Origin: Theodoxus fluviatilis
Taxonomy: Eukaryota > Mollusca > Gastropoda > Cycloneritida > Neritidae
Direction of reading: 5' to 3'
Assembly: GCA_034096865.1 (NCBI GenBank)
Contig: JAWQFJ010001324.1
Location: forward strand, 38,717-102,716
Length of the DNA stretch: 64,000 nt
The notes beneath the pieces are model-generated. The model made no database searches. It saw nothing but the letters and a program-made list of their open reading frames with translations, and was not told the origin of the DNA. Made by a program: the position numbers and the translations under genes. This document shows positions 52,901 to 53,285 of the stretch, one piece after another (the stretch's first letter is position 1; every line of letters starts with the position of its first letter).

Positions 52901-53285
52901 ACCGGGGAAGGGCCACATCTGGTCAGTTCCAGGTGCCCGTCGGTTGGCCTGATCTATTAGCATGCTGTGCGTGCACCAAGAACCTCTTACGACGACGATG
53001 ATGTCGAAGTTTTACGGCCTGTGAGTTTGTATAGCCTCTGTCGTTTCGCGTTGAGGGGGACACTATCACCATGAAAACGACAAAAATTATGTTTACAGTA
53101 TGAGAAAAATTGCAGAAAAGTGATATGATATCAGGGGCAAACCCTACATAATTACTCAGCGCTACACAAATGCTATAACTACTTCCAGAAAAGGCGATAC
53201 ATACCTTCTTCCCTTGAGCTCCGACTCGATCCAGAAACAGCAAACCATCATCATGGACATGATGACGCGCCACTGCAGGGCCATC
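163..53285 (-). CDS. Multidomain astacin-ApeC metalloprotease gene, partial, at least 29 exons
   Basis: This is a gene model built by eye from splice sites, reading phase and domain motifs; exons are listed separately below. The product begins with an acidic propeptide, then a zinc metalloprotease domain of the astacin family, an EGF-like segment, ApeC, CUB, kringle, ShKT-like, sushi, C-type lectin, ShKT, sushi and a WRP/GD module. Exons total about 4.6 kb (about 1530 codons). Almost all modules C-terminal to the protease are bounded by phase-1 introns, which is typical of shuffled extracellular modules. A signal-peptide exon was not found upstream, and the last exon runs into an intron at the left edge, so both ends are incomplete. 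Known of the families: astacins are secreted or membrane-bound Zn endopeptidases; ApeC, CUB, sushi and CTLD modules bind carbohydrate or protein ligands. Inference: a secreted, matrix- or microbe-directed protease. One exon has an in-frame TGA (32092-32094). Confidence 0.85.
371..1848. mobile_element. TIR-bounded non-coding element, about 1.5 kb
   Basis: Imperfect inverted repeats of about 48 bp sit at 371-422 and 1797-1848; both contain CCACGGAATGAG and CGCTTTGTCCC on opposite strands. The interior is AT-rich without a convincing protein. It also has two direct copies of a short 'CCGATTTT...TTTTCACC' motif near 645-670 and 1728-1752. It is probably a non-autonomous DNA transposon or nested MITE; a target duplication was not established. 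Confidence 0.5.
1973..2985. repeat. Composite CA/CG-rich minisatellite
   Basis: About 1 kb of CCCACTCACAC- and CGCGCG-based repeats. From about 2590 to 2955 the array settles into 18-bp units of the form cacccactcgcaaacgca, some with cacacact instead. Because 18 is a multiple of three, several frames stay open, but the predicted peptides are pure repeat. It lies in the intron between exons 28 and 29. Confidence 0.9.
3228..3435 (-). CDS. Exon 28: WRP/GD beta-rich module, first part
   Basis: 208 bp, TTTTGACAG|AGCTCA to TATGG|GTAAGT, phase 1 to 2. It contains [20 protein letters not shown] and LQIWRP. I recognise this as a module recurring in invertebrate extracellular proteins (RPG.v..W.f...v.LQ.WRP...y.lvG) but cannot give a family name with certainty. 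Confidence 0.8.
3559..4682 (-). repeat. SINE-1 copies at 3559-3725 and 4521-4682, with (TG)n and (GAAT)n
   Basis: Two SINE-1 copies read on the minus strand, with a partial tail copy at about 4430-4500. A (TG)n tract at 3895-3958 and (GAAT)n at 4272-4425 fill the rest around exon 27. The (GAAT)n block is the complement of an (ATTC)n tail attached to the partial copy. Confidence 0.75.
4071..4259 (-). CDS. Exon 27: second sushi domain
   Basis: 189 bp (63 codons), ATTGCAG|CCGTGC to TGCACCA|GTACGT, phase 1 to 1. [29 protein letters not shown] and GDPPQC follow the sushi pattern with four Cys. It is more basic than the first sushi module (several Lys/Arg in the first half) and lacks the usual Trp before the last Cys. 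Confidence 0.85.
4951..5390 (-). repeat. SINE-1 tail joined to a longer, different head
   Basis: The 4951-5115 part is ordinary SINE-1. From 5115 to about 5390 a further segment follows that includes CCAGGACCAGGATCCATAG and GGACACGACTGA. The same segment recurs near 21420-21530, and inverted near 48510-48560, so it is a repeat family of its own that is fused here to the SINE-1 body. Confidence 0.65.
6900..7212 (+). pseudogene. PIF1-type helicase fragment (Helitron-like)
   Basis: A short open stretch reads [20 protein letters not shown] followed by [19 protein letters not shown] and, later, [19 protein letters not shown]. This is the conserved region of PIF1-type DNA helicases ('F.L...mRQk.D..Fa.lLNr.R.g..t..D') that is common in Helitron transposons of invertebrates. 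Helicase motifs I and II are missing, so this is a scrap. It is preceded by a small tandem of gaactatgtaca units (6815-6880). Confidence 0.6.
7213..7805. repeat. GGTCAAGGTCAC-type interspersed repeat with GGACGGAAGGAC end
   Basis: Several GACCTTGACCTTG / AAGGTCAAGGTCAC motifs in both orientations, a final GGACGGAAGGACGCCCGGAA stretch (about 7733-7755) and an ending CTTTTGCTTTGCATGCGAGTC partner of GACTC. This type is widespread in molluscan genomes, by recollection. There is no coding sequence. Confidence 0.5.
8890..9059 (-). repeat. SINE-1 copy
   Basis: Nearly full-length copy preceded on the plus strand by GGATGGATGAATGG, i.e. a (ATCC)n/(ATTC)n 3' tail on the minus strand. It ends 140 bp downstream of the exon 26 donor. 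Confidence 0.8.
9199..9423 (-). CDS. Exon 26: ShKT domain and linker
   Basis: 225 bp (75 codons), GTCCTGCAG|GTCGGA to GTCAAG|GTATGT, phase 1 to 1. [20 protein letters not shown] and then MCPSTCGVC give a six-Cys ShKT module, followed by a Gly/Asp/Ser linker ([12 protein letters not shown]). Without splicing at GTATGT the frame would run on to a stop near 9065 in repeat sequence, so the exon could alternatively be terminal in some transcripts. Confidence 0.82.
9608..10008. repeat. Alternating CA/CG tract next to exon 25 donor
   Basis: About 400 bp of almost pure alternating purine-pyrimidine sequence (CACACA mixed with CGCGCG). It forms the start of the intron after exon 25, beginning about 7 bp past the donor. 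Such DNA readily adopts the Z form. Confidence 0.9.
10015..10131 (-). CDS. Exon 25: C-type lectin domain, final part
   Basis: 117 bp, TTATCAG|GAGAGC to TCGTCTA-type end CCGTCTA|GTACGT, phase 1 to 1. [16 protein letters not shown] and FICR match the CTLD end. With the preceding Gly-Glu-Pro-Asn, EPN predicts a mannose-type calcium-dependent sugar site, although WND is replaced by FAD, so binding is uncertain. A 400-bp CA/CG tract starts a few bases into the intron. Confidence 0.93.
10277..11168 (-). repeat. Three SINE-1 copies (10277-10414, 10538-10695, 11005-11168)
   Basis: All three read on the minus strand. The 11005-11168 copy is the most complete and has the three head stems intact. It is preceded on the plus strand by GGATGGACGGATGG. 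A (GAAT/GAAC)n run at 10148-10250 belongs to the first copy as its tail. Confidence 0.8.
11221..11324 (-). CDS. Exon 24: C-type lectin domain, central part
   Basis: 104 bp, TTGCAG|GGTGGA to CAGGAAG|GTAGGA, phase 2 to 1. [20 protein letters not shown] followed by GS matches the CTLD 'WiGLsd...eg.w.WsDG' core. The conserved Gly-Leu and Trp-Ser-Asp are all present. Confidence 0.93.
11381..11612. repeat. GGAT/GGGAGG simple repeat
   Basis: Purine-rich G-heavy tract changing from (GATGG)n to (GGGAGG)n to (GGGT)n. It adjoins the subfamily-B repeat at 11620 and looks like its expanded tail. Confidence 0.85.
11620..11840 (-). repeat. Subfamily-B repeat, copy 1
   Basis: It shares the SINE-1 tail hairpin (CCTTGTAGGCTATATAAGG) but the remaining ~150 bp are different (AACGTTAACA, CAGTGGAGTCG, AAATCGAGTACCACTGCC). 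Related copies lie at 19182-19400 and 39221-39440. Confidence 0.65.
11876..12148 (-). repeat. SINE-1 copy and (CA)n tract before exon 23 donor
   Basis: SINE-1 at 11876-12044 is followed by (CA)n at 12108-12148, which ends 11 bp from the exon 23 donor in intron sequence. Confidence 0.8.
12160..12319 (-). CDS. Exon 23: C-type lectin domain, first part
   Basis: 160 bp, TTGCTTCAG|GCTGCT to AAGCTCAG|GTATGA, phase 1 to 2. [20 protein letters not shown] followed by [13 protein letters not shown] matches the CTLD opening (C..gW....gkCYr.f.....a...C...na.l...). The intron begins with a (CA)n tract about 11 bp from the donor. Confidence 0.92.
12381..13225 (-). repeat. Partial SINE-1 copies (12381-12467, 12569-12618, 12638-12775, 13190-13225)
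   Basis: Four decayed copies on the minus strand, recognised by TTTTACGG...CAGCC tails and, in the third, the CGCC...GGTGGGTCTATT head. Between 12780 and 13180 I see only unremarkable non-coding sequence. Confidence 0.6.
13463..14771 (+). repeat. Direct duplication of about 380 bp (13463-13845 and 14397-14771) with NNN gap
   Basis: Two segments about 930 bp apart are nearly identical, from TAAATCCATGTGAAAATTCA to CATTTAGATAATCTC. They differ by scattered substitutions and small indels. The first copy ends exactly at the three undetermined bases 13846-13848. Between them are partial SINE-1 copies at 14011-14146 and 14153-14272. It may be an unnamed interspersed repeat, a local duplication, or an assembly effect. 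Confidence 0.75.
14773..15072. other. Non-coding AT-rich stretch
   Basis: Apart from two near-identical TTGCTAAATAAAGTCATTAT motifs (about 14822 and 14886) and a short G-rich run (14995-15055), nothing is recognised here. Confidence 0.5.
15072..15883 (-). repeat. Partial SINE-1 pieces flanking a pyrimidine/purine-rich block
   Basis: A decayed SINE-1 lies at 15072-15200 and a head-only piece at about 15795-15883. Between 15355 and 15700 the strand is first C-rich, then G-rich, with CCCCACCC / GGGTGGGG blocks and a repeated GATCGAAGGGGAGTGGG motif (15585-15680). Confidence 0.55.
15897..16100. repeat. 16-bp minisatellite
   Basis: About eleven tandem copies of gatggaggggtggata, followed directly by a SINE-1 copy. 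It appears to be an expanded version of the element's GGAT-type tail. Confidence 0.92.
16103..16227 (-). repeat. SINE-1 copy
   Basis: Truncated just after the CGTGT...ACACGGTGG head stem, about 50 bp downstream of the exon 22 donor. A minisatellite forms its tail. Confidence 0.7.
16279..16449 (-). CDS. Exon 22: sushi (CCP) domain
   Basis: 171 bp (57 codons), TGCTGCAG|TGAGGG to TGTGGCG|GTAAGT, phase 1 to 1. It has four Cys and the pattern [38 protein letters not shown], a complete single-exon sushi repeat of normal length. Confidence 0.93.
16975..17143 (-). repeat. SINE-1 copy
   Basis: Nearly complete copy ending 27 bp downstream of the exon 21 donor. The CGCGT stem is changed to TGTGT...ACACG, so pairing is partly kept. 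Confidence 0.78.
17170..17301 (-). CDS. Exon 21: short Cys-rich, ShKT-like module
   Basis: 132 bp (44 codons), TCAACAG|ATGAGC to CCCCCCG|GTAGGT, phase 1 to 1. It contains [20 protein letters not shown] and then CAASCSGN. Cys spacing (C-x8-C-x8-C-x3-C) is close to the ShKT fold, although only four of six Cys are visible, so the assignment is tentative. Confidence 0.75.
17340..17660 (-). repeat. 16-bp minisatellite (17395-17520) and SINE-1 copy (17524-17660)
   Basis: Seven copies of gatgcaagcatggctg follow a GGAT/GGGT run and abut the tail of a SINE-1 copy. The array lies 40-220 bp upstream of the exon 21 acceptor. Confidence 0.88.
17757..18205 (-). repeat. Two SINE-1 copies (17757-17915, 18051-18205)
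   Basis: Both are minus-oriented and diverged. The first ends in a poly-G stretch at 17909-17928; the second ends near TTAACCTGCAGG about 180 bp from exon 20. Confidence 0.7.
18387..18505 (-). CDS. Exon 20: kringle domain, second half
   Basis: 119 bp, CTTGACAG|CGACAA to AATCTAG|GTACGT, phase 2 to 1. [20 protein letters not shown] and [15 protein letters not shown] match the kringle end (gL.eNyCRNPdg...PWCyt......yC...). The intron splitting the kringle lies where such introns usually fall. Confidence 0.93.
18535..19400 (-). repeat. SINE-1 fragments and subfamily-B copy 2
   Basis: Fragments at 18579-18625, 18665-18765 and 18992-19035 with GAAT/GGAT tails, then subfamily-B at 19182-19400, which carries the same AACACTTCCACCATGG- and ATCGAGTCCCAC-like segments as the copy at 11620. 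Confidence 0.6.
19445..19577 (-). CDS. Exon 19: kringle domain, first half
   Basis: 133 bp, TGACTTTCAG|AGGAAG to ACCTCCAT|GTACGT, phase 1 to 2. [20 protein letters not shown] followed by RDFKRCLPW gives the kringle opening (C....G..YRG...yT..g..C..W). A SINE-1 tail ends about 14 bp upstream of the acceptor, so the branch point of this intron probably lies in or beside repeat sequence. Confidence 0.87.
19592..20330 (-). repeat. SINE-1 copies at 19592-19756 and 20199-20330
   Basis: The first lies with its 3' tail about 14 bp upstream of the exon 19 acceptor, in the same orientation as the gene. The second is full in the tail and cut in the head. A partial copy is probable at 19870-19990. Confidence 0.78.
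20696..20826 (-). CDS. Exon 18: CUB domain, final third
   Basis: 131 bp, TGTGCAG|GTTTTG to GTTCCAG|GTGAGA, phase 2 to 1. [20 protein letters not shown] and then [13 protein letters not shown] match the CUB end 'yCG......i.S..N.l.l.f......GF.a.y' with the fourth Cys. A partial SINE-1 tail sits about 25 bp upstream of the acceptor. Confidence 0.92.
21061..21530 (-). repeat. SINE-1 copy and separate head-type repeat
   Basis: SINE-1 at 21061-21230. From about 21420 to 21530 lies a second copy of the CCAGGACCAGGATCCAT / GGACATGACTGA segment seen at 5115-5390. Confidence 0.72.
21802..21911 (-). CDS. Exon 17: CUB domain, middle third
   Basis: 110 bp, GTTTTACAG|GGTCCT to CCAATGAA|GTGAGT, phase 0 to 2. 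It contains [20 protein letters not shown] and YISFENPGE, corresponding to the CUB 'i.L.F..F.ie....C.dd.L.i' region. The second-pair Cys is present; the calcium-site Asp next to it is shifted, so Ca binding is uncertain. Confidence 0.92.
22179..22288 (-). CDS. Exon 16: CUB domain, first third
   Basis: 110 bp, GGTTGCAG|ACTGTG to ATCAAG|GTGAGA, phase 1 to 0. It contains CGGYYQLSN, then [20 protein letters not shown], the classic CUB start (CGG...G.i.SPnyP..Yp....C.W.i) with the first Cys pair. Confidence 0.93.
22340..22505. repeat. CA/CG alternating tract
   Basis: Mixed CACA, CGCG and GTACAC dinucleotide repeat about 50 bp upstream of the exon 16 acceptor. It is preceded by TAGCTGAAATGATATTTCAG, which occurs also at 21329-21348. 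Confidence 0.85.
22857..25735 (+). mobile_element. Ty3/gypsy-type retrotransposon remnant, order gag-IN-RT
   Basis: gag-like ORFs occur at 22857-23069 and 23566-23938 ([13 protein letters not shown] start, [19 protein letters not shown]/gag-like helices), with a (GA)n-encoded RE-rich stretch at 23147-23215. After a SINE-1 insertion come integrase pieces: [20 protein letters not shown] (24246), a CxxC near 24336, and [12 protein letters not shown] with [11 protein letters not shown] (24599-24720). A GPY/F-like end follows (GDKVLVLPV, 25062; SGPYAVKRR, 25115), then the RT start ([19 protein letters not shown], 25678-25735), cut by (GGA)n. Frames are broken in several places and no LTR was identified. 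Confidence 0.8.
23939..24121 (-). repeat. SINE-1 copy inserted in the gypsy element
   Basis: A (GGAT)n tail plus nearly complete SINE-1 interrupts the end of gag, so the SINE is younger than the retrotransposon copy. Confidence 0.82.
25735..26084 (-). repeat. (GGA)n-(GGAA)n and SINE-1 copy
   Basis: About 130 bp of (AGG)n and 50 bp of (GGAA)n abut the 3' end of a SINE-1 copy at 25923-26084. The microsatellite therefore sits between the broken RT and the SINE tail. Confidence 0.88.
26714..26869 (-). CDS. Exon 15: ApeC domain, final part
   Basis: 156 bp (52 codons), TGACTCAG|GGCTGG to TTCTCCA|GTAAGT, phase 1 to 1. It reads [20 protein letters not shown] near the start and [14 protein letters not shown] near the end, matching the ApeC finish with its last aromatic-rich YYCxY strand. 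It completes a domain of about 220 residues with exons 13-14. A SINE-1 tail begins 22 bp upstream of the acceptor. Confidence 0.92.
26891..27072 (-). repeat. SINE-1 copy at the exon 15 acceptor
   Basis: The tail hairpin begins 22 bp upstream of the exon 15 acceptor. It is a diverged copy with an intact GGATCAGTTCTTACC...CCACAGGGGG head. Confidence 0.78.
27075..27480. other. Non-coding stretch with GATGAATG-type repeats
   Basis: AT-rich, with scattered GATGATGGATGA words and a short (GAAT)n at 27458-27480. Nothing coding is seen. Confidence 0.5.
27494..28000 (-). repeat. SINE-1 copies at 27494-27645 and 27843-28000
   Basis: Both are minus-oriented. The second is diverged (GGCCTTCTAG in the tail stem) and ends 76 bp from the exon 14 donor. 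Confidence 0.72.
28076..28297 (-). CDS. Exon 14: ApeC domain, central part
   Basis: 222 bp (74 codons), GTTGCAG|GTTTCA to GTCCCTG|GTGAGT, phase 1 to 1. It contains [20 protein letters not shown] followed by [12 protein letters not shown] and CQEVPG, matching the ApeC core 'G.LPDG.Y..N..I.yCCR.DG....I.LP...PF.L......CQ.V'. The CC pair and the final Cys are conserved. Codon use is GC-rich compared with the flanking intron. Confidence 0.95.
28490..28950. repeat. CAG-rich and AAAGACCCACTGCCGCC minisatellite, left part
   Basis: (CAGCAA/CAG)n at 28572-28600, then from about 28835 to 28945 four units of roughly 23 bp containing AAAGACCCACTGCCGCC. A related array lies at 30330-30620, on the other side of a LINE. 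Confidence 0.8.
29004..30190 (-). mobile_element. LINE reverse transcriptase fragment, minus strand
   Basis: From right to left: [19 protein letters not shown] (about 30105-30160), [10 protein letters not shown] (about 29835), [20 protein letters not shown] with the catalytic FADD (about 29690-29750), [11 protein letters not shown], then [12 protein letters not shown] (29540), [10 protein letters not shown] and [10 protein letters not shown] (about 29190). The order and motifs are of a non-LTR retrotransposon RT and thumb region. There are two frame breaks (about 29830, 29556) and the element is 5'-truncated. It is a different family from the LINE at 32.8-35.6 kb. Confidence 0.85.
30320..30840. 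repeat. AAAGACCCACTGCC(CG)CAGC minisatellite, right part
   Basis: About 15 units of 17-21 bp between 30330 and 30620, then CAGCAGCAG-rich sequence to 30825. It is related to 28835-28945, suggesting that the LINE at 29.0-30.2 kb split or landed next to one array. Confidence 0.85.
30930..31211 (-). CDS. Exon 13: ApeC domain, first part
   Basis: 282 bp (94 codons), CTCTGCAG|ACTATG to CCTGACG|GTGAGT, phase 1 to 1. It encodes [20 protein letters not shown] near the start and [18 protein letters not shown] at the end, with FC in between. This is the pattern of the apextrin C-terminal domain: a WPxGxYxLP...GCP opening and a GxYCIY...CPxG centre. ApeC proteins of sea urchin, amphioxus and molluscs are linked to development and antibacterial recognition. 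Confidence 0.92.
31323..31800 (-). repeat. GAATGAAAAAT tandem and two SINE-1 copies (31447-31575, 31602-31800)
   Basis: A (GAATGAA)n/(GAAGAAT)n run at 31340-31440 forms the tail of the first copy. The second has a GGAT tail and a loosely conserved head with small insertions. Confidence 0.7.
32049..32192 (-). CDS. Exon 12: EGF-like Cys-rich segment with in-frame TGA
   Basis: 144 bp, TCGACAG|GTCTGA to GTAACG|GTAAGG, phase 1 to 1. It reads [20 protein letters not shown], then [12 protein letters not shown] and a TGA at 32092-32094. C-x6-C and CPPG are as in the EGF-like unit that often follows astacin domains. The TGA is 7 bases past a run of six C (plus-strand G at 32101-32106). Removing one C opens a frame ending GPTGC, a better EGF end, but then the phase no longer fits exon 13. 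So it may be a real stop giving a short protease, an assembly error with a compensating change, or a disabling mutation. Confidence 0.75.
32462..32573 (-). CDS. Exon 11: C-terminal end of astacin domain
   Basis: 112 bp, TTGTGCAG|ACTTTC to TGCAAAG|GTCAGT, phase 0 to 1. [20 protein letters not shown] followed by [16 protein letters not shown] matches the final strand and helix of astacins, ending in the Cys that normally closes the catalytic domain by disulphide. The helix residues differ from the common 'S..D...IN.LY.C' pattern. Confidence 0.87.
32626..32660. repeat. Poly-G / GGGA run
   Basis: A short G-rich block (GGGGGGGGGGGAGGGAGGGA) in the intron upstream of exon 11; a possible G-quadruplex. 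Confidence 0.7.
32812..35600 (-). mobile_element. LINE with endonuclease end, RT and Cys-rich C-terminus, minus strand
   Basis: Read right to left: the end of an APE-type endonuclease ([20 protein letters not shown], about 35395-35455), a linker with [13 protein letters not shown] (35001-35040), RT motifs [17 protein letters not shown] (about 34520-34590), [19 protein letters not shown] (about 34410-34470), [16 protein letters not shown] (34320-34360) and [14 protein letters not shown] (about 34020-34060), then [10 protein letters not shown] (33670) and the C-terminal [20 protein letters not shown] (about 33045-33100). It is broken by many frameshifts and hence dead. It occupies the intron between exons 10 and 11. 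Confidence 0.87.
35600..36832. repeat. (GA)/(GAGAGACA) low-complexity tract, 1.2 kb
   Basis: Nearly pure purine on the plus strand, with GAGACAGA, AGAGGGAGAGAA (a 12-bp unit from about 36300 to 36430) and GGTTGGAGAGAGAGGGTGGG sub-repeats. It abuts the 5' side of the LINE. Long open frames through it in both strands encode only RE- or LS-type repeats. Confidence 0.93.
36835..37072 (-). repeat. SINE-1 copies (partial 36835-36890, 36903-37072)
   Basis: A head-like remnant and then a well conserved copy with a GGATGGATGGGATGG tail. All head stems are present. Confidence 0.78.
37439..37527 (-). CDS. Exon 10: astacin Met-turn region
   Basis: 89 bp, TCTTGCAG|ATATGA to GACACG|GTGAGT, phase 1 to 0. 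It encodes [20 protein letters not shown], then [13 protein letters not shown] is the Met-turn; the Tyr corresponds to the switchable fifth zinc ligand of astacins (usually SxMHY). The His before Tyr in the usual motif is replaced by Ser, as in some divergent members. Confidence 0.9.
37664..38135 (-). repeat. SINE-1 copies at 37664-37790 and 37964-38135 with (GGAT)n
   Basis: The first is diverged; the second has a (GGAT)n tail of about 40 bp at 37921-37960 and a complete head. Confidence 0.75.
38183..38582 (-). repeat. (GGAT)n array of 255 bp and SINE-1 copy abutting exon 9
   Basis: (GGAT)n and (GGGAT)n from 38183 to 38440, then SINE-1 to 38582, truncated at GACGCGGTGG only 9 bp from the donor of exon 9 (38592). 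Confidence 0.9.
38592..38697 (-). CDS. Exon 9: astacin zinc-binding active site
   Basis: 106 bp, TTGTTGCAG|CAAACC to CAGGCCA|GTACGT, phase 0 to 1. It contains [13 protein letters not shown], the extended HExxHxxGxxH zinc motif followed by the family Glu-His, with the catalytic Glu in place. The next residues, [16 protein letters not shown], match the astacin 'RpDRDdyV.i.w.NI' stretch. All catalytic residues are intact. A SINE-1 head ends only 9 bp inside the downstream intron. Confidence 0.97.
38738..39440 (-). repeat. SINE-1 copies and subfamily-B copy 3
   Basis: Copies at about 38738-38905, 38931-39078 and 39107-39215, followed by subfamily-B at 39221-39440. Confidence 0.65.
39646..39745 (-). 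repeat. SINE-1 copy next to exon 8
   Basis: Internally deleted copy (tail joined to the head), ending 37 bp from the exon 8 donor. Confidence 0.72.
39782..39845 (-). CDS. Exon 8: 64-bp exon of astacin domain
   Basis: Very short exon, TTGTTACAG|ATGCTG to GGATGG|GTACGT, phase 2 to 0. It encodes [20 protein letters not shown] plus W, supplying the Cys-containing loop and the 'GQ.(I/L)S' strand that astacins have just before the zinc helix. Exons 7 and 9 cannot be joined in frame without it (phase 2 against phase 0), and the length of the missing family segment agrees. A SINE-1 copy ends 37 bp downstream of its donor. Confidence 0.82.
39900..40260. other. AT-rich non-coding stretch
   Basis: GAATGAAT- and GAACGAAC-rich at its left end; otherwise nothing recognised. 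Confidence 0.5.
40273..40698 (-). repeat. SINE-1 copies at 40273-40450 and 40533-40698
   Basis: Both have (GGAT)n tails. The second ends 67 bp from the exon 7 donor. Confidence 0.78.
40765..40912 (-). CDS. Exon 7: astacin domain, central part
   Basis: 148 bp, TTTTTCAG|ACGCGA to GGATCCGG|GTCAGT, phase 1 to 2. It encodes an amphipathic helix ([20 protein letters not shown]) and then VPW, matching the astacin 'I...A...IE..TCVRFVP' segment including its conserved Cys, ending at HLNFIAGSG where the family normally continues into a Gly/Cys-containing loop. Confidence 0.92.
40920..41460. other. Unassigned intron sequence
   Basis: Intron between exons 6 and 7. No repeat family from elsewhere in the window and no coding motif is recognised; one poly-G run lies at 41330-41338. 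Confidence 0.5.
41543..41770 (-). CDS. Exon 6: propeptide end, RKR site and start of astacin domain
   Basis: 228 bp, TTTCAG|ACCGGC to ATCACTG|GTGAGT, phase 1 to 1. The last third reads [20 protein letters not shown] followed by PYIFKSIT, matching the N-terminus of astacin catalytic domains (RxxxxxxxxxWPxAxVPY). RKR just before is a plausible proprotein-convertase site that would release the mature protease. Upstream FPDVGDF may correspond to the inhibitory propeptide motif, but this is weak. Confidence 0.9.
42203..42385 (-). mobile_element. Complete SINE-1 with 15-bp target-site duplication
   Basis: The clearest reference copy. ACCACAATATCAGGA occurs at 42188-42202 and again at 42386-42400, directly bounding the element. 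On the minus strand it starts CCCCCTGTGGGTTCGGGG and ends with the hairpin GGCCTTACATAGCC...GGCTGATAGGCC, then GTAAACGCCATCAATCC. The three head stems ATTCG/CGAAT, CGCGT/ACGCG and GTGGGT/ACCCAC (plus-strand order) are adjacent without spacers; this copy has TAGGAAAACGCG in the second. Flanking duplications of this length imply target-primed insertion. Confidence 0.88.
42520..44165. repeat. (CA)n-GGGCCA composite minisatellite, 1.6 kb
   Basis: Units of the form (CA)4-12 followed by GGGCCA, changing to GGGACA after about 43885. The left end is GC-rich (GGGCGGCGGCACCCACACAC repeated). Unit length varies because the CA part varies. Confidence 0.95.
44185..44310 (-). repeat. SINE-1 copy at the origin of the satellite array
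   Basis: Diverged minus-oriented copy. Its head end (GAGTCCACTCTTACCCG...CTCACAGGAGG) is the segment that is repeated in the array that follows. Confidence 0.78.
44305..46215. repeat. Satellite array of about 55-bp units, roughly 34-36 copies
   Basis: The units contain ATTGATACAGACACACGGGC, ATGCAGAGTCCATTCTTACC and CCCAGCTCACAGGAT in that order. Variants have GGAGGATATTG (3 bp longer), lack CA in ACACAC, or have CAATGCAG instead of CGGGCATGCAG. The TCCATTCTTACCCCCA..TCACAGGA half equals the SINE-1 head end. The array ends about 45 bp from the exon 5 donor. Confidence 0.95.
46261..46417 (-). CDS. Exon 5: charged propeptide segment
   Basis: 52 codons plus 1 base, CTGCAG|CAGTCC to GAACAAG|GTTCGT, phase 0 to 1. 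It begins [20 protein letters not shown] and is rich in Gln, Lys and Arg. The donor was chosen because it alone gives the phase needed by exon 6. The 55-bp satellite array starts about 45 bp into the following intron. Confidence 0.7.
46510..46980 (-). repeat. Two SINE-1 copies (46510-46660, 46818-46960)
   Basis: Both are diverged. The first has a C-rich expansion in its head (CCCACCCCCCACCCCC); the second has a GGATGG tail. Confidence 0.68.
47253..47789 (-). CDS. Exon 4: large propeptide exon with NGDL/NNDW repeats
   Basis: 179 codons, ATTTCAG|CTGCCC to ATGGGC|GTAAGT, phase 0 to 0. The first third is helical ([20 protein letters not shown]). The middle holds about nine 12-bp units (plus-strand span about 47508-47620) encoding consecutive NGDL then NNDW tetrapeptides, giving a highly acidic Asn/Asp tract. 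The end is Asp- and Lys-rich ([14 protein letters not shown]). The repeats are exactly in frame, and the surrounding exon remains open, so they are probably translated. Low-affinity calcium binding or a flexible spacer are possible roles, both inferred. Confidence 0.8.
48130..48188. repeat. 25-bp inverted repeat (hairpin)
   Basis: Arms 48130-48154 and 48164-48188 pair with two mismatches around a 9-bp loop (AGTGACTG...GGAGGAAA / TTTCCTCC...CAGTCACT). About 45-65 bp further is CTCGAAACGTTGACGTC, a word often seen in retroelement ends of invertebrates. There is no coding sequence near. Confidence 0.7.
48500..48900. repeat. Inverted copy of the 5.1-5.4 kb repeat, then SINE-1 copy (48733-48900)
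   Basis: CAGTCGTGTCTGACTATAGATCCTGG...CCTGGAGTTG at 48515-48555 is the opposite-strand version of the segment at about 5270-5310 and 21475-21500. The SINE-1 that follows is minus-oriented as usual. Confidence 0.65.
49064..49210 (-). CDS. Exon 3: acidic propeptide segment
   Basis: 49 codons, TTGTAG|GGTCGC to CTGCAT|GTAAGT, phase 0 to 0. The segment has a probable amphipathic helix ([20 protein letters not shown]) followed by Asp/Pro-rich sequence ([11 protein letters not shown]). It is part of the long region preceding the protease domain; no family is recognised. Confidence 0.7.
49270..49372. repeat. (TG)n and (TATG)n microsatellites
   Basis: (TG)n at 49272-49315 and (GTAT)n at 49322-49358, about 65 bp upstream of the exon 3 acceptor. 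Confidence 0.9.
49374..49730 (+). mobile_element. Retroelement C-terminal fragment and GGGGAGGTAAT hairpin
   Basis: An open frame ([59 protein letters not shown]) that I recall as a C-terminal segment of LINE-like proteins in molluscs. It stops at 49669 and is followed by GGGGAGGTAATACAATTACTCCCC, a perfect-stem palindrome typical of molluscan repeats. Confidence 0.5.
50137..50325 (-). mobile_element. Complete SINE-1 with 14-bp target-site duplication
   Basis: ATATAAGGGAGAGA occurs at 50123-50136 and 50326-50339 around a SINE-1 with a (GGAT)n tail. The head is complete, the last G run being seven bases. A second independent example of clean retroposition boundaries. Confidence 0.88.
50472..51013 (-). 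repeat. (TG)n, SINE-1 copies (50584-50705, 50846-51013) and (GGAT)n
   Basis: A TG/CG microsatellite at 50505-50582, then a SINE-1 whose head is cut at CCTCTTACGA by the (GGAT)n tail (50705-50845) of the next copy. One SINE has inserted inside another. Confidence 0.85.
51351..52040 (-). repeat. SINE-1 copies at 51351-51512, 51776-51935 and partial 51960-52040
   Basis: All minus-oriented. The first lacks a small part between GTAAGG and CACGAAAATC; the others are diverged. The 51513-51775 stretch between them shows nothing recognisable. Confidence 0.7.
52099..52191 (-). CDS. Exon 2: propeptide segment
   Basis: 31 codons, TATTTCAG|CAAGAC to CAAGAC|GTAAGC, phase 0 to 0. The peptide is hydrophilic ([20 protein letters not shown] at its start, then [11 protein letters not shown]). 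No domain is recognised. Splice sites and phase fit exons 1 and 3. Confidence 0.55.
52730..52960 (-). repeat. Alternative-head repeat, minus orientation
   Basis: Contains GCAAGAAACTCCCAACAGAGCG and TCTTCAGAGGAAGAGCCC, and a weak SINE-1 tail hairpin at 52755-52790. The inverse-strand version lies at 57400-57610 with the same head and tail. Confidence 0.6.
53205..53285 (-). CDS. Exon 1 of model: propeptide segment
   Basis: 27 codons between TTCACAG|GAT and AAG|GTATGT, phase 0 at both ends, reading [20 protein letters not shown] and so on to GQGKK-like basic residues. It joins the next exon in frame. No domain is recognised. It is placed in the gene because four consecutive phase-0 exons follow each other here. 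Another frame of this stretch looks like a signal peptide but does not keep phase with the next exon. Confidence 0.5.

Noticed and set aside
53205..53284. A signal-peptide-like frame in exon 1 starting [20 protein letters not shown]
   Set aside because: It looks like a secretion signal but ends in phase 2, and joining it to exon 2 gives an early stop; the other frame (phase 0) joins exons 2-4 cleanly. It could still be right if a further small exon exists between 52191 and 53205.
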